A stretch of DNA of 64,000 bases from Xanthomonas hydrangeae (GTDB taxonomy: Bacteria; Pseudomonadota; Gammaproteobacteria; Xanthomonadales; Xanthomonadaceae). Positions 24,833 through 34,456 of this stretch are shown piece by piece. Under the pieces are notes generated by a model that worked only from the letters and a program-made list of their open reading frames with translations, was not told the DNA's origin and did no database searches. The stretch covers positions 4,650,001 through 4,714,000 of the forward strand of contig LR990730.1 of the NCBI GenBank assembly GCA_905142475.1, given 5' to 3'. Within the stretch, counting starts at the first letter, position 1. Each line of letters starts with the position of its first letter. The translations under genes and the position numbers were made by a program.

Positions 24833-27703
24833 ATGGCGGCCTCTGACAATCTGCGCCTGCAGGTCATCCTGGCCGCCGTCGATCGCGCCACCGGCCCATT
24901 CCGGCGCGTGTTGAGCGGTAGCCGCGGCGTTGCCACCGCACTGCGCAATCAGCGCGACGCGCTGCGTCAACTCAACAGCCAGCACCGCGACATCGGCGCC
25001 TATCGCGAACAGGTGGCGCTGGCGCAGCGTGCCAAGGCCGCGCTCGATGCGCAGCGGCAATCGGTGCGCACGCTTGCCCAACAGATCAAGGCCACCGGCA
25101 CGCCCACCGCTGCCATGAATGCCGAGTTCGACCGCGCCGTGCGCACCGCACGCGAACTCAAGACCGCACACGGCGCGCAGGAGGCCGGCCTGCAGCGGCT
25201 GCGCGGCCGGCTGGAGACGGCCGGGATCAGCACGCGCGAGCTGGTCACGCATGAGCGCCGCCTGCGCAGCGAGATCGACAGCACCAACACCGCCATGCGC
25301 GCCCAGCAGCAGCGCCTGGCGGCCATCGACGCTGCGCAACGGCGCAGCGCCCGGATCCAGAGCGCTGGCCTGCAGGCGAGCGCCTACGGCGCCGGCATGG
25401 CCTTTGCCGGCCAGCGCGCACTAGGCGCCTCGGTGCTGCCGATCAGCGATGCGATGGAGTTCGAGTCGGCCATGGCGGACGTGCGCAAGGTCGTGGACTT
25501 CAAGACGCCGCAGCAGTTCTTGCAGATGGGCCGCGATGTCGAAAACCTCTCCATGCGCCTGCCGATGCTTCCGGCCGAGATTGCCAAGATCGTGGCGGCC
25601 GCCGGCCAGGCCGCCATCCCGCGCCAGGAGCTGGTCCGCTTCGCCGAGGACGCGGCCAAGATGGGCGTGGCCTTCGACAGCAGCGCCGAGGACGCCGGCC
25701 AGACCATGGCGACCTGGCGCACGGCGTTTCGCATGGGCCAGGCCGAGGTCGTCGTGCTGGCCGACAAGATCAACTACCTCGGCAATACCGGCCCGGCCAG
25801 CGTCAACAAGATCAGCGCGGTGGTAAATCGCATTGGTGCCTTGGGCGAAGTGGCCGGCCTGCAGAGCGGGCCACTGGCCGCGCTGGGCGCCACGGTTGCC
25901 GGTATGGGCATCGAGTCGGAAGTCTCGGCCACCGGCATCAAGAACATGCTGCTTACGCTGGCGTCGGGCGAGTCGGCCACCAAGAGCCAGCGCGGGGCCT
26001 TCGACAAGCTGGGCATCAAGGCCAAGACCATGGCCCAGCTCATGCAGAAAGACGCAGGCGGCGCGATTATGTCGGTGCTGCAGAAGCTGCGCGCATTGCC
26101 CAAGGCTGAGCAGGCCGCAACCATGACGCAGCTGTTCGGGCGCGAGTCGATTGGTGCGATCGCACCGCTGCTGACCAATCTGGAGCTGCTGCAGGGCAAC
26201 TTCGCCAAGGTAGCCGATGCGCAGCGCTACGGCGGCTCGATGTCGGCCGAGTACGCCTCGCGGGTGGCCACATCGTCCAACTCGCTGCAACTGCTGAAGA
26301 ACACCGCTGTGGTGGTGTCGCAATCGATCGGCCAAACCCTGCTGCCACAGTTCAAGCAACTGACCGAGCGCACGGCTGCTGTGGTCGGCCAGGTCACGAC
26401 GTGGATCCGCGCCAATCCGGTGCTGGTGGGTGCGATCGCCAAGACGGCGATTGCCGGCGCCGCGCTGGTCACGATCCTGGGCGGTCTGCTGGTGGCCGGC
26501 GGCGTGGCCGCGATGGCGTTCTCGCAGATCCACGGCGCCGTCGCGCTGCTGTCGGGCGGTGGCGGCTTCGGTGCGCTGCTGCGGCAGGGGCTGGCGTTCG
26601 GCGGCCGCGTGATGCCCATGCTCGCCAATGGCGCGCGCCTGCTGCTGCCGCTGCTCAGCGGCGTCAGCCTGCCGGTGCTGGCGATCGGTGCGGCCGTCGC
26701 GGCGGTGGCGCTGCTGGTGTGGAAGTACTGGGGGCCGATCAAGGCCTTCGCCATCGGCGTCTGGCAAGGCATCGTCGATGTCGCTGCGCCGGTGCTGGCC
26801 GAGCTGCAGGCGGCACTCGCGCCACTGGCGCCGGTGTGGGACACCGTGGCCGCTGCGATGGGCCAGGCCTGGGCGTGGGTCAAGCAGCTGCTGACGCCGT
26901 TCGAGGCCACCACCGCGCAGTTGCACGGTGCAACGCAGGCCGGTCGCGGCTTCGGGCAGATCATTGGCGCGGTGCTCGTCACCCAGCTGCAGCTGGCGGT
27001 CAAGGCGATCGGCTGGCTGGTGCAGGCGTTTGTGTTCGTGCTGCCGGTGATCAAGCAGATCCTTGGCGGCGTGTGGCAGACCGTCCAAGGCACGTGGTCG
27101 CTGATCGTCGGCGTGTTCACCGGCAACGGCGATCGCATCCGCCAAGGGCTGCTGCAGCTGTGGGCCGGCATCAACGTGCAGTTGGCCAACTGGCCGGCCC
27201 GGATGCTGCAGGCCGGCGCGGACATGATCAGCGGCCTTGTCCAGGGCATCCGCTCCAAGCTCGGCGCCGCCAGCAATGCGATCGCCAGCGTCGGCACCGG
27301 TGTGGTCGATCGCTTCAAGGGTTTGCTAGGCATCCACAGCCCCTCGCGCGTGTTCGCCCAGTTGGGCGACTTCACCATGCAGGGCCTCACTGTGGGCCTG
27401 CAGCGCGGCCAGGGCGCGCCTGTGCAAGCCGTCACGGCGCTTGGCAACCGGATGCGTGCCGTGGGCGCCGGCCTGGCCCTGGCAACGGCCACAGCGCCTG
27501 TGGCGGCGATCGACAGCCGGGCGCCGCTGTCGGCGCCTGCGCGCGCCGCCAGCGCGCCTGCAGGCAGCAACAGCTACGTCATCCACGTCCATGCCGCACC
27601 GGGTATGGATACCACCGCACTGGCGCGCGAAGTCGCCCGCCAGATCGAAGAGCGCGAACGGCGCACGGCGGCCACCCGCCGCTCCAGCCTGCGCGACGAC
27701 TGA
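24833..27703 (+). CDS. T: P2 gpT-like tail tape measure protein
   Basis: A 956-residue protein. Residues 20-170 are coiled coil; 200-470 hold the TP901-type tape-measure core (GRDVENLSMRLPMLPAEIAKIVAAAGQ, split here, and MAKLMQ-like motifs). Hydrophobic segments lie near 535-620, and the C-terminal part has GIHSPSRVFAQLGDFTMQGL. It sets tail length and helps DNA cross the inner membrane. Length is within the range for the family (P2 T is 815). Confidence 0.93.
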   Translation: MAASDNLRLQVILAAVDRATGPFRRVLSGSRGVATALRNQRDALRQLNSQHRDIGAYREQVALAQRAKAALDAQRQSVRTLAQQIKATGTPTAAMNAEFDRAVRTARELKTAHGAQEAGLQRLRGRLETAGISTRELVTHERRLRSEIDSTNTAMRAQQQRLAAIDAAQRRSARIQSAGLQASAYGAGMAFAGQRALGASVLPISDAMEFESAMADVRKVVDFKTPQQFLQMGRDVENLSMRLPMLPAEIAKIVAAAGQAAIPRQELVRFAEDAAKMGVAFDSSAEDAGQTMATWRTAFRMGQAEVVVLADKINYLGNTGPASVNKISAVVNRIGALGEVAGLQSGPLAALGATVAGMGIESEVSATGIKNMLLTLASGESATKSQRGAFDKLGIKAKTMAQLMQKDAGGAIMSVLQKLRALPKAEQAATMTQLFGRESIGAIAPLLTNLELLQGNFAKVADAQRYGGSMSAEYASRVATSSNSLQLLKNTAVVVSQSIGQTLLPQFKQLTERTAAVVGQVTTWIRANPVLVGAIAKTAIAGAALVTILGGLLVAGGVAAMAFSQIHGAVALLSGGGGFGALLRQGLAFGGRVMPMLANGARLLLPLLSGVSLPVLAIGAAVAAVALLVWKYWGPIKAFAIGVWQGIVDVAAPVLAELQAALAPLAPVWDTVAAAMGQAWAWVKQLLTPFEATTAQLHGATQAGRGFGQIIGAVLVTQLQLAVKAIGWLVQAFVFVLPVIKQILGGVWQTVQGTWSLIVGVFTGNGDRIRQGLLQLWAGINVQLANWPARMLQAGADMISGLVQGIRSKLGAASNAIASVGTGVVDRFKGLLGIHSPSRVFAQLGDFTMQGLTVGLQRGQGAPVQAVTALGNRMRAVGAGLALATATAPVAAIDSRAPLSAPARAASAPAGSNSYVIHVHAAPGMDTTALAREVARQIEERERRTAATRRSSLRDD

Positions 27704-27715
27704 GGATCCACCCCG

Positions 27716-28117
27716 ATGATGATGTCCTACGGCACGTTTGTATTTGCCCTCGATAGCGCCGCCTATCTGCAGCTGCAGCGCCAGATGAGCTGGCGCCACC
27801 CCACCAGCGAGCGCGTCGGTGCGCGAGCGGCCAGCCAGTTCCTGGGCCCAGGCGATGAGACCATCGAGCTATCAGGGCTGATCGCGCCGGATCTGACCGG
27901 CACGCGTGGATCGCTGACCACGCTGCGCAGACTCGCAGCCGCTGGCGAGCCGCTGCCGCTGGTCGATGGCACGGGCTGGGTGTATGGGCCGTACGTGTTG
28001 CTGGCGGTCAACGAGACGGCCTCGCTGTTCTTCCCGGATGGCACGCCACGCCGGGTCGAGTTCCAACTGAGCCTGCGCCGCACCGACGACGTTGCGCCCG
28101 AGACAACTGCCGCATGA
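27716..28117 (+). CDS. U: P2 gpU-like tail protein
   Basis: A 133-residue protein: MSYGTFVFALDSAAY, SWRHPTSERVGARAASQFLGPGDETIELSG (read in pieces) and DGTGWVYGPYVL. It caps the distal tube. It overlaps D by four bases. Confidence 0.93.
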   Translation: MMMSYGTFVFALDSAAYLQLQRQMSWRHPTSERVGARAASQFLGPGDETIELSGLIAPDLTGTRGSLTTLRRLAAAGEPLPLVDGTGWVYGPYVLLAVNETASLFFPDGTPRRVEFQLSLRRTDDVAPETTAA

Positions 28118-29100
28118 GCTACCCGATTCCACAGTGGCGCGTGCTGCTCGATGGCACCGACCTCACCGAGCGCATCGCACCGCGCCTGCTCGATCTCACC
28201 CTCACCGAATGCCGTGGCGGCGAAGCCGACCAGTTGGATCTGCGGATCCACGACCACGACGGCAAGATGGCGTTGCCCAAACGCGGGGTGCGTCTGGCCG
28301 TGGCGTTGGGCTGGAAAGCTACCGGCCTGGTCGACAAAGGCACATTCGTCGTGGACGAGGTGGAGTACAGCGGTTCGCCGGACATCATCACGGTACGTGC
28401 GCGTAGTGCGGATCTGACTGCCGACATGCGCACACGGCGCGAACGCAGCTGGCACAACACCACGCTGGGTGCAGTGCTCAAAACGTTGGCCGGCGAGCAT
28501 GGACTGACACCGCGCGTGGCCGAGGCGCTGGCACGCACCAAGCTGCCCCATCTCGACCAGGCCAACGAGAGCGACATGAATCTGCTCACCCGCCTGGGGC
28601 AGCGCTTCGATGCAGTGGCAACGGTGAAGGGAGGTGCGTTGGTGTTTGCGCCGATCGGCGCCGGCACCACGGCGACCGGCAAGCCGTTGCCCACCGTCAC
28701 CCTGACGCGGCGCGACGGCGACCAACACCGCTACTCCGTGGCCGACCGCGATGCTTACACCGGTGTGCGCGCGTATTGGACGGACAAGGGCAAGGCGCGG
28801 CGGCAGTCGGTGCTGGTCGGCACGGACGACAACGCAAAGCGCCTGCGCGAGTCATATGCCGATGAGGCCACGGCACGCCAGCATGCGCATGCGGAGCTGG
28901 AGCGGGTGAAGCGCGGCGTGGCGAAGTTCGATTACACGCTGGCGATCGGCCAGGCGGATCTATTCCCAGAGCAGAGGCTGACGGCGAGCGGCTTTAAAAA
29001 GGAAATTGATGAGCAACGCTGGCTGATTGCCAAAGTAACGCACGTCATCGACGGATCAACCGGCTTTTCAAGCTCTCTTCAACTGGAATCCAGTTCATAG
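28114..29100 (+). CDS. D: P2 gpD-like baseplate hub protein
   Basis: A 328-residue protein with DLTERIAPRLLDLTLTECRG, ADQLDLRIHDHDG, the LAGEHGL and LARTKLPHLDQANESDMNLL blocks and the C-terminal WLIAKVTHVID. It is the late control/hub protein D, last of the conserved tail genes. In P2 the ogr activator follows; here a secreted cargo gene and then the lysogeny control region follow. Confidence 0.93.
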   Translation: MSYPIPQWRVLLDGTDLTERIAPRLLDLTLTECRGGEADQLDLRIHDHDGKMALPKRGVRLAVALGWKATGLVDKGTFVVDEVEYSGSPDIITVRARSADLTADMRTRRERSWHNTTLGAVLKTLAGEHGLTPRVAEALARTKLPHLDQANESDMNLLTRLGQRFDAVATVKGGALVFAPIGAGTTATGKPLPTVTLTRRDGDQHRYSVADRDAYTGVRAYWTDKGKARRQSVLVGTDDNAKRLRESYADEATARQHAHAELERVKRGVAKFDYTLAIGQADLFPEQRLTASGFKKEIDEQRWLIAKVTHVIDGSTGFSSSLQLESSS

Positions 29101-29190
29101 ATTTACGACAAGATCAGCGATGCCGACTTGAGATGGCAAGCGAGCTGTGATATTCAAAACCTACAGGGGGCTGCACAAGGAGATGCATGT

Positions 29191-29667
29191 ATGAAGATTG
29201 GAGTTCTGAGCCTGGCTTTGACAGCAGCTATGCTTGCTTCCGCTGGAATAAGTCCAGCAGATGCCAAGGAAGCGAAAGTCACAACTGTTTTGACTACGCA
29301 AAAGGTCTACGGTCCCACCGCACCTGAAGTAGGTGTAATACGCGACTGGATCAGCAAGCGCTCGCCGGAGTATCAGCCGCTCCTGAAGGGCGGAACTATC
29401 ACGGTGAAGCGCTCAGGGCCGGTGAATGCGCGGTCGATGGCGACAGCAGCTGACGGCCCCGGCGGCCCACCCGTTCCGCTTCCTGCGTCGGGCATCCCGG
29501 GTGAGACCATCGAAGTTACGCAGACATATCCAAATGGCGGCTACGAAACTTGGATATATGTCTGGGGTCTTCAGGACATTCCTTCGGGCCTGGGTGAGTG
29601 GCAATTGCAATCCTACAAGTTTGACAGGGGCAAGGGAGAGATCCCTGACAACATCCCGGAACCCTGA
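29191..29667 (+). CDS. small secreted cargo protein, unknown
   Basis: A 158-residue protein from ATG 29191 with AAGGAGA upstream. It has a clear signal peptide (IGVLSLALTAAMLASAGISPADA). The mature chain has no cysteine and includes GGPPVPLPASGIPGE and ETWIYVWGLQDIP. It sits between gpD and the repressor, a usual site for lysogenic-conversion genes. No family recognised. Confidence 0.6.
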   Translation: MKIGVLSLALTAAMLASAGISPADAKEAKVTTVLTTQKVYGPTAPEVGVIRDWISKRSPEYQPLLKGGTITVKRSGPVNARSMATAADGPGGPPVPLPASGIPGETIEVTQTYPNGGYETWIYVWGLQDIPSGLGEWQLQSYKFDRGKGEIPDNIPEP

Positions 29668-29762
29668 GTCCAATAGCTGAGAAGTTCATCCGGATGTCAG
29701 GCCACCTCGCATCGTCAGGAAGACGATGGTTCGATCGCACGGAGCTAAGCGCCGACACCTTG

Positions 29763-29796
29763 AAAGCCGCCGGAATCGCTCCGGTGGCTTTTTTAT
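29763..29796 (+). terminator. intrinsic terminator closing the late operon
   Basis: A 12-bp stem AAAGCCGCCGGA/TCCGGTGGCTTT with one G-T pair and a 5-base loop, followed by a T-run. It ends the late operon and cargo gene before the convergent repressor gene. Confidence 0.85.
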
Positions 29797-29894
29797 GCGC
29801 GCGATTGAATTGGAACTCTAGCTACTCAAAGTCCGCCAGCCGCTGCCGATAACGCTCTCTTTTGCGAGGACCAGCTGTCCTATCTGGACGTTGA

Positions 29895-30326
29895 TCAAGA
29901 CTTCTTTTTTTTACGGCCGCCCATGTTGATCTGCATACATCTCTGGTCTATTGCGCCCGTCGTGTTAAGCATTTGAGCTACGTTGCTGTTGTCGTTTAAC
30001 GTCACCACAGGCGCAATTTTTTCAGCTCCCACGCGTACCGATCCAAGATCGGACAGCATCGCAGTGCGCACCTCATGTGATGCAGCGCGGAACGCAGCCA
30101 CCAATGCAGCCTCGGACGGGTCCAATTCCACCCGCTGTTCCAGAAGCACATACATGATATCTACGCCGCGAGCATGCGCGGCCAATAGGTAGGCTCCACC
30201 TGGCATGTTCTGGTCCTTCTCGAAGTAGAGCTGTGCCCACTTCGATATGCCACAAGCGTCGGCCATCTCCTGCTGCGTAAGGCGCAGACGCTTCCGTTCT
30301 TCCTTAAGGCGTTTCCCTACAGTCAC
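29895..30326 (-). CDS. phage C-type repressor (XRE HTH)
   Basis: A 143-residue protein starting at GTG 30326 with GAGGAA eight bases upstream. Residues 1-60 are an XRE helix-turn-helix (KRLKEERKRLRLTQQEMADACGIS, in pieces, then YFEKDQNMP). The rest is short and lacks a peptidase dyad, so it is a P2 C-like, SOS-insensitive repressor rather than a LexA-cleavable one. The C-terminus is Lys-rich. It diverges from the Cro/Cox-like gene, and the 18-bp palindrome at 30352-30369 is its likely operator. Confidence 0.8.
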   Translation of the reverse strand: MTVGKRLKEERKRLRLTQQEMADACGISKWAQLYFEKDQNMPGGAYLLAAHARGVDIMYVLLEQRVELDPSEAALVAAFRAASHEVRTAMLSDLGSVRVGAEKIAPVVTLNDNSNVAQMLNTTGAIDQRCMQINMGGRKKKKS

Positions 30327-30343
30327 TAAGGTATTTCCTCATA

Positions 30344-30372
30344 TTGACAAAGTTGGTGTTAACACCAACAAT
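30344..30372 (+). promoter_or_regulatory. early promoter with embedded 18-bp operator palindrome
   Basis: TTGACA at 30344-30349 and AACAAT at 30367-30372 are 17 bases apart, a good sigma70 promoter for the rightward early genes. Between and over them lies the perfect palindrome GTTGGTGTTAACACCAAC (30352-30369), so a bound repressor dimer would block RNA polymerase directly. This is the likely genetic switch. Confidence 0.75.
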
Positions 30373-30399
30373 TTCCAAAACCACAGGCGACCGCCACCG

Positions 30400-30660
30400 A
30401 TGCCCCGCAAAGAGCAAACTCAGCAGCAATTCCATCCTCGAACCAAAGCAGAGGCGCGGGAATGGTTGGTGTCCAACGGCATTACGGTCTCTGGATTCGC
30501 CCGGCAACTTGGGGTGAATCGCACTGTTGTCGACGACCTGCTCCGAGGCCGCTCGCAGGGCAAGTACGGCGACGCACACACGGCTGCAATTGCTCTCGGC
30601 CTCAAAGCACCGCCGAATTATGCCGCAAAAGTCCAAACATCCAAGCGCTCTAGGGGGTGA
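30400..30660 (+). CDS. Cro/Cox-like phage DNA-binding protein
   Basis: An 86-residue basic protein from ATG 30400. Residues 17-55 (AREWLVSNGITVSGFARQLG and NRTVVDDLLRGR) form a helix-turn-helix of the phage-associated, BcepMu gp16-like type. It is the first gene of the early operon, opposite the repressor, as Cox/Cro proteins are. It is expected to counter the repressor and perhaps assist excision. Confidence 0.75.
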   Translation: MPRKEQTQQQFHPRTKAEAREWLVSNGITVSGFARQLGVNRTVVDDLLRGRSQGKYGDAHTAAIALGLKAPPNYAAKVQTSKRSRG

Positions 30661-30662
30661 GC

Positions 30663-30983
30663 ATGTTCGGTCGAAGGAAAATCGTCTTCAGCTGCGAGGC
30701 TTGTAGCGCAAGGCTCATCAAGCGCACCAGCGTCCTCGCACACAAGTTCCTACGGCACGACTCTTATGTGTGCGAGAACCCGATGTGTGGTGCGACCTAC
30801 ACAGGCCATTCTGAGTTGACCGGTATTGCCAGCCCGAGCGGTGTGCCCACCTCACACAGCGAGCTTCCACCAACACCGGCGCTACAGCGCGCCCAGGCTT
30901 TGCAGGCGTACCGCGAGTCGCTAGGCGACCGTCAGCTGGATCTGCTTCCCATAGGCGGCGAGCAGTTCTTCCCTCACCTCTGA
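30663..30983 (+). CDS. Ogr/Delta-like zinc-finger late activator
   Basis: About 106 residues from ATG 30663, with GGGGGT as ribosome site. Residues 9-50 (FSCEACSARLI ... YVCENPMCGATYTGHSEL) give C-x2-C and C-x4-C pairs, the Ogr/Delta family zinc finger. In P2 and P4 these proteins activate late promoters. It is relocated from its P2 position after D into the early operon, so late-gene activation would follow early expression. Confidence 0.8.
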   Translation: MFGRRKIVFSCEACSARLIKRTSVLAHKFLRHDSYVCENPMCGATYTGHSELTGIASPSGVPTSHSELPPTPALQRAQALQAYRESLGDRQLDLLPIGGEQFFPHL

Positions 30984-30993
30984 GGCACCCGTA

Positions 30994-31272
30994 ATGCGAA
31001 AGACCATTGATTGGGCGGCATTGCCGCCCACGGCGAAGCTTTGCCTGGAAGTTGCACTCATCCACGGCGGCCTGGTGAAGACCGAACACGGTTACATCGG
31101 CCGCACTGCCGCGCCGGACACAGATCAGCGCTTCGGCGCAGTTCCGGTTGCCGCACTCATGCGCGAAGGCCTGGCCACCTCTGACGCTTTCGACGAGCGC
31201 CTGGTGGCGATGACCGATGCCGCCTCCGCGTTGTTCCATCTCCACCCCAAAAACACCGAGGTCGGCTCGTGA
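30994..31272 (+). CDS. hypothetical early phage protein
   Basis: A 92-residue protein (starts MRKTIDWAALPPTAKLCLEVA) with no recognised family. It lies between the zinc-finger activator and the primase and overlaps the next gene by four bases, so it is in the early operon. Confidence 0.6.
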   Translation: MRKTIDWAALPPTAKLCLEVALIHGGLVKTEHGYIGRTAAPDTDQRFGAVPVAALMREGLATSDAFDERLVAMTDAASALFHLHPKNTEVGS

Positions 31273-31481
31273 GGCATTCCAACAGCTGGTTCACCGCACA
31301 GGAGCCGCGATTCGTTGATGCGGCCAGCAATGTCCCGCAGCGCATAGCGCCGCACGCCAAGCACGAAGAAGCACGACTGCTCGCTGCCGCCGTTGACGCA
31401 CACCGCCGTTCGGGCGGCGCTTACGTCGTGATCGACAACGCCCCCTGTCCGCACGCGCCTCGGCGCGAGCTCGGCGTCTAA
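31269..31481 (+). CDS. hypothetical early phage protein
   Basis: A 70-residue product from GTG 31269 overlapping the previous stop. It is rich in His, Arg and Ala, with no domain recognised. The ten-base gap to the primase gene supports membership of the same transcript. Confidence 0.5.
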   Translation: MRHSNSWFTAQEPRFVDAASNVPQRIAPHAKHEEARLLAAAVDAHRRSGGAYVVIDNAPCPHAPRRELGV

Positions 31482-31490
31482 GGAAGTTCG

Positions 31491-34187
31491 ATGCAAGAGG
31501 ATCTGCGGCAACAGGTGCTGTCCCGGCTGGAACGGGATTACGGACTCAAGCACCGTAGTGGTACCGAGTACATGCGCGGCGGCAAGTGCCCGTCGTGCAG
31601 CAAGAAAGAGCTCTACACCAACCATCTCAAACCATGGGTAGTGAAGTGCGGCCGCCAATCCAAGTGCGGGCGCGAGCTTCATGTCAAGGATCTATACGAC
31701 GACCTGTTCGACGACTGGTCCAAGCGCTTCCAGCCAACGCCTGCGGCTCCCAATGCTGCGGCCGACGCCTACCTGCAGTTCTCGCGTGGTTTCGACCTGG
31801 CGCCGCTGAAAGGTCTCTACAGCCAGGATAGCCACTACGATCGCAAGATCACCGCCGGCACCGCGACTGTGCGCTTTGCGCTGGTCAAGGGCGGCTGGTG
31901 GGAGCGCCTGATCGATCGCCCGCATCGCTTCGGCAAACAGAAGGCGCGCTTTGCGCCAGGCCAGAGCTATGCGGGTGTGTGGTGGGCGGCGCCTGCCGCG
32001 CTGACAGCCATGCAGACGGTGCGCGAGCTGTGGATCGTAGAAGGCATCTTTGATGCGATCGCGCTCCTGCAGCATGGCGTGTGCGCGGTATCGGCCATGT
32101 CTTCCAACGCATTTCCGGAAGAATCACTGCGCGAGCTCGCCAAGGCACGCATGGCCGATCTTCCGACGCTCGTGTGGGCACTGGACAACGAGCCAGGCGC
32201 CCGTGCGTACACGCACAAGCACATCAAGCGTGCAGCAGCGTTGGGCTTCGACTCGCGGGCAGCACAGATCGTCCAGCGCGATAGCAAGAAGACCGACTGG
32301 AACGACCTGCACCTGCGCGCTATCGCGTCGGATGATCCCAAGCAATGGGACAACGACGTCAAAGAAGCCCGCTACCAGGGCGATCTGCTCGTGGCCCGCT
32401 CGGCGGTAGACAAAGGTCTGCTGATGTTCGAGCACGACGGCCGTAACGACTTCTGGCTGGAGTACCGCTCCCGCCTGTATTGGTTCGATTTCGACACTCA
32501 GCGCTTCGACAAGCTGCGCAAGGAGAAGCTGGGCGACATTGATGCCGACGACGGTGACTAGGTTGCAGCCGAGGATCTGAAGAAGATCAAGCGCGCCGCC
32601 TGTTCCGTGCAGAAGATCGCTAACTGCTACCCCGAGGCGCTGTATTTCCAGCGCCAGGAAGTCACGGATGAGAGTTGGTACTACTTCCGCGTCGATTTTC
32701 CGCACGATGGCCCCAGCGTAAAGGGCACCTTTACCGGTGGTCATGTCGCCAGCGCGTCCGAGTTCAAGAAGCGCCTCATCTCCCTGGCGGCCGGCGCCAT
32801 GTTCACCGGTACCGGCCACCAGTTGGACCGCCTGATCGAGGAGCAGACCGAGGCGATCAAGACGGTCGACGCCATCGACTTCGTGGGCTACAGCAAGGAG
32901 CACCGCGCCTACCTGCTCGGCGATATGGCCGTGCGCGATGGCGAGCTGGTGACGGCCAACGAGGAGGACTACTTCGAGTTCGACAAGCTGCGTCTGAAGA
33001 CCACGCAAAAGTCCATCCGCTTGGAGATCCAGCGCGACGCCGAGGCGTTCCGCGTGGATTGGCTGCCGTGGCTGTGGCAGTGCTTCGGCACGCACGGCAT
33101 GGTCGCCATGACGTTCTGGTTTGGCTCGTTGTTTGCCGAGCAGATCCGCGCCGGGCACAAGAGCTTTCCGTTCCTAGAAGCCACCGGTGAAGCCGGCGCC
33201 GGAAAGACCACACTGCTGACGTTCCTGTGGAAGCTGCTGGGCCGCTCGGACTACGAGGGCTTCGACCCGGCCAAGTCGTCCAAGGCCGGCCGCGCACGCG
33301 CTATGGGCCAGGTGTCCGGCATGCCCGTCGTCCTGTTGGAGGCCGATCGCAGCGAGCCAGACAAAGCGCATTCCAAGACGTTCGAGTGGGATGAGCTGAA
33401 AGACTTCTTCGGTGGCGGCACCCTGGCAACGCGCGGCGTGCGCAATGGCGGCAACGAGACCTACGAGCCGCCGTTTCGCGGCACGATTGTGATCACCCAG
33501 AACGCCGCAGTGGACGCCAGCGAGGCGATCCTCACGCGCATCGTGAAGCTGCACTTCAAACGCCCGCAGGTCACCACCGAAAGCCGCATCGCGGCCGACA
33601 ACCTCAACGCGCTGCAGGTCGAAGAAGTCAGCCACTTCCTTGTGCGTGCCATTCGCCAAGAGCGCGCAATCCTCGATCTATTCGCTGAGCGGGCGAAGGT
33701 TTTTGAAGCCAAGCTTCGCGCTCAGCAAGATCTACGCCTTGAACGCGTCATCAAGAACCATGCGCAGATGCTGGCGCTGTTTGACTGTCTGCGCCTGGTT
33801 GTCGCTCTCCCTGACGACATGGTCGAGCAGACGCGGCTAGCGTTGTTGGACATGGCGCTGGAACGACAGAAGGCGATCAGCGCCGACCACGCGATGGTCA
33901 ACGAATTTTGGGAAGTCTACGAATACCTCGAAGCCACCGGCCACGGCAAACCTGTGGTCAACCACAGCCGCGACGCGCAGCGCATTGCGATCAACCTCAA
34001 TCACTTCGCTGCGCGGGCTGCTCAGTTCAGTCAGTCAGTGCCCGATCTCAAGGTGCTGCGTGCGCTGCTTGGCGACTCGCGCCGGCACAAGTTCATCGGC
34101 GCGAACGTAGCCGTCAACAGCGCCGTCCTCAAGGACGATCTGACCGGCGTCGGCACCACCGTGAAGTGCTGGGTGTTCGCCAAATGA
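31491..34187 (+). pseudogene. Toprim primase-helicase interrupted by in-frame TAG at 32559
   Basis: One frame runs 31491-34187 (898 sense codons) but is cut by TAG at 32559-32561. The first part (356 residues) has a CPSC...C zinc-binding primase motif near residue 35 and a Toprim core (LWIVEGIFDAIALLQHG near 185, LVWALDNEPGA near 225, KTDWNDL near 267). The second part continues without a frame change; its first usable start is GTG 32607. It carries a Walker A GEAGAGKTT near codon 565 and a sensor-like GTIVITQNA, the P4 alpha/DUF927-like helicase. It would replicate phage DNA. Either the gene is inactivated, the parts work as two proteins, or the codon is read through. Confidence 0.75.
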
Positions 34188-34261
34188 GCGCACTCGCACA
34201 TGTGGGAAATTTTGAAAAATTTTCGTTGACATCTGCCCAGGAGCGGAGCAACCATTACCGC

Positions 34262-34346
34262 GTCGCCGCAAAATCGGCGACCGGGTTTGACAGCCTGAAT
34301 CAACGGCGCACCAGCGCCCATCGACCGATGCACGGCGCTTTTTTTT
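34262..34346 (+). terminator. attenuator: hairpin, UUGACAG target and intrinsic terminator
   Basis: A perfect 7-bp hairpin GTCGCCG/CGGCGAC lies at 34262-34281. Then comes GTTTGACAG (34285-34293), then GGCGC (34305-34309), which can pair with GCGCC (34314-34318). The same GCGCC alternatively pairs with GGCGC at 34334-34338, extended by CATC/GATG and followed by eight T. This is a terminator with a competing upstream pairing, as expected for an attenuator controlling the small-gene operon and integrase downstream. Confidence 0.7.
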
Positions 34347-34390
34347 CGCTCGCTGTGCAGTCGCGGGCGTTTGCCAGCCAGTTCTATGGC

Positions 34391-34456
34391 GGGCGGTGTG
34401 CGGAGGCCTTCGGGCCTGCCGGTTCCGTTGACCGGTCTGTCAACCGTGCACCGTCC
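34391..34456 (+). ncRNA. C4/CI-like antisense RNA candidate
   Basis: The DNA folds into a closed three-way junction. The outer stem pairs 34391-34403 with 34444-34456 (13 bp with G-U pairs). Inside are AGGCC-TTCG-GGCCT (34404-34417) and CCGGT/ACCGG (34419-34435). The only sizeable unpaired stretch is UCUGUCAA (34436-34443). Its complement UUGACAG occurs exactly at 34287-34293, before the terminator, and at 34467-34473, in a hairpin loop just after. This matches the seqA/seqB/seqC logic of P4 CI and P1/P7 C4 immunity RNAs. No covariance search was possible. Confidence 0.6.
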
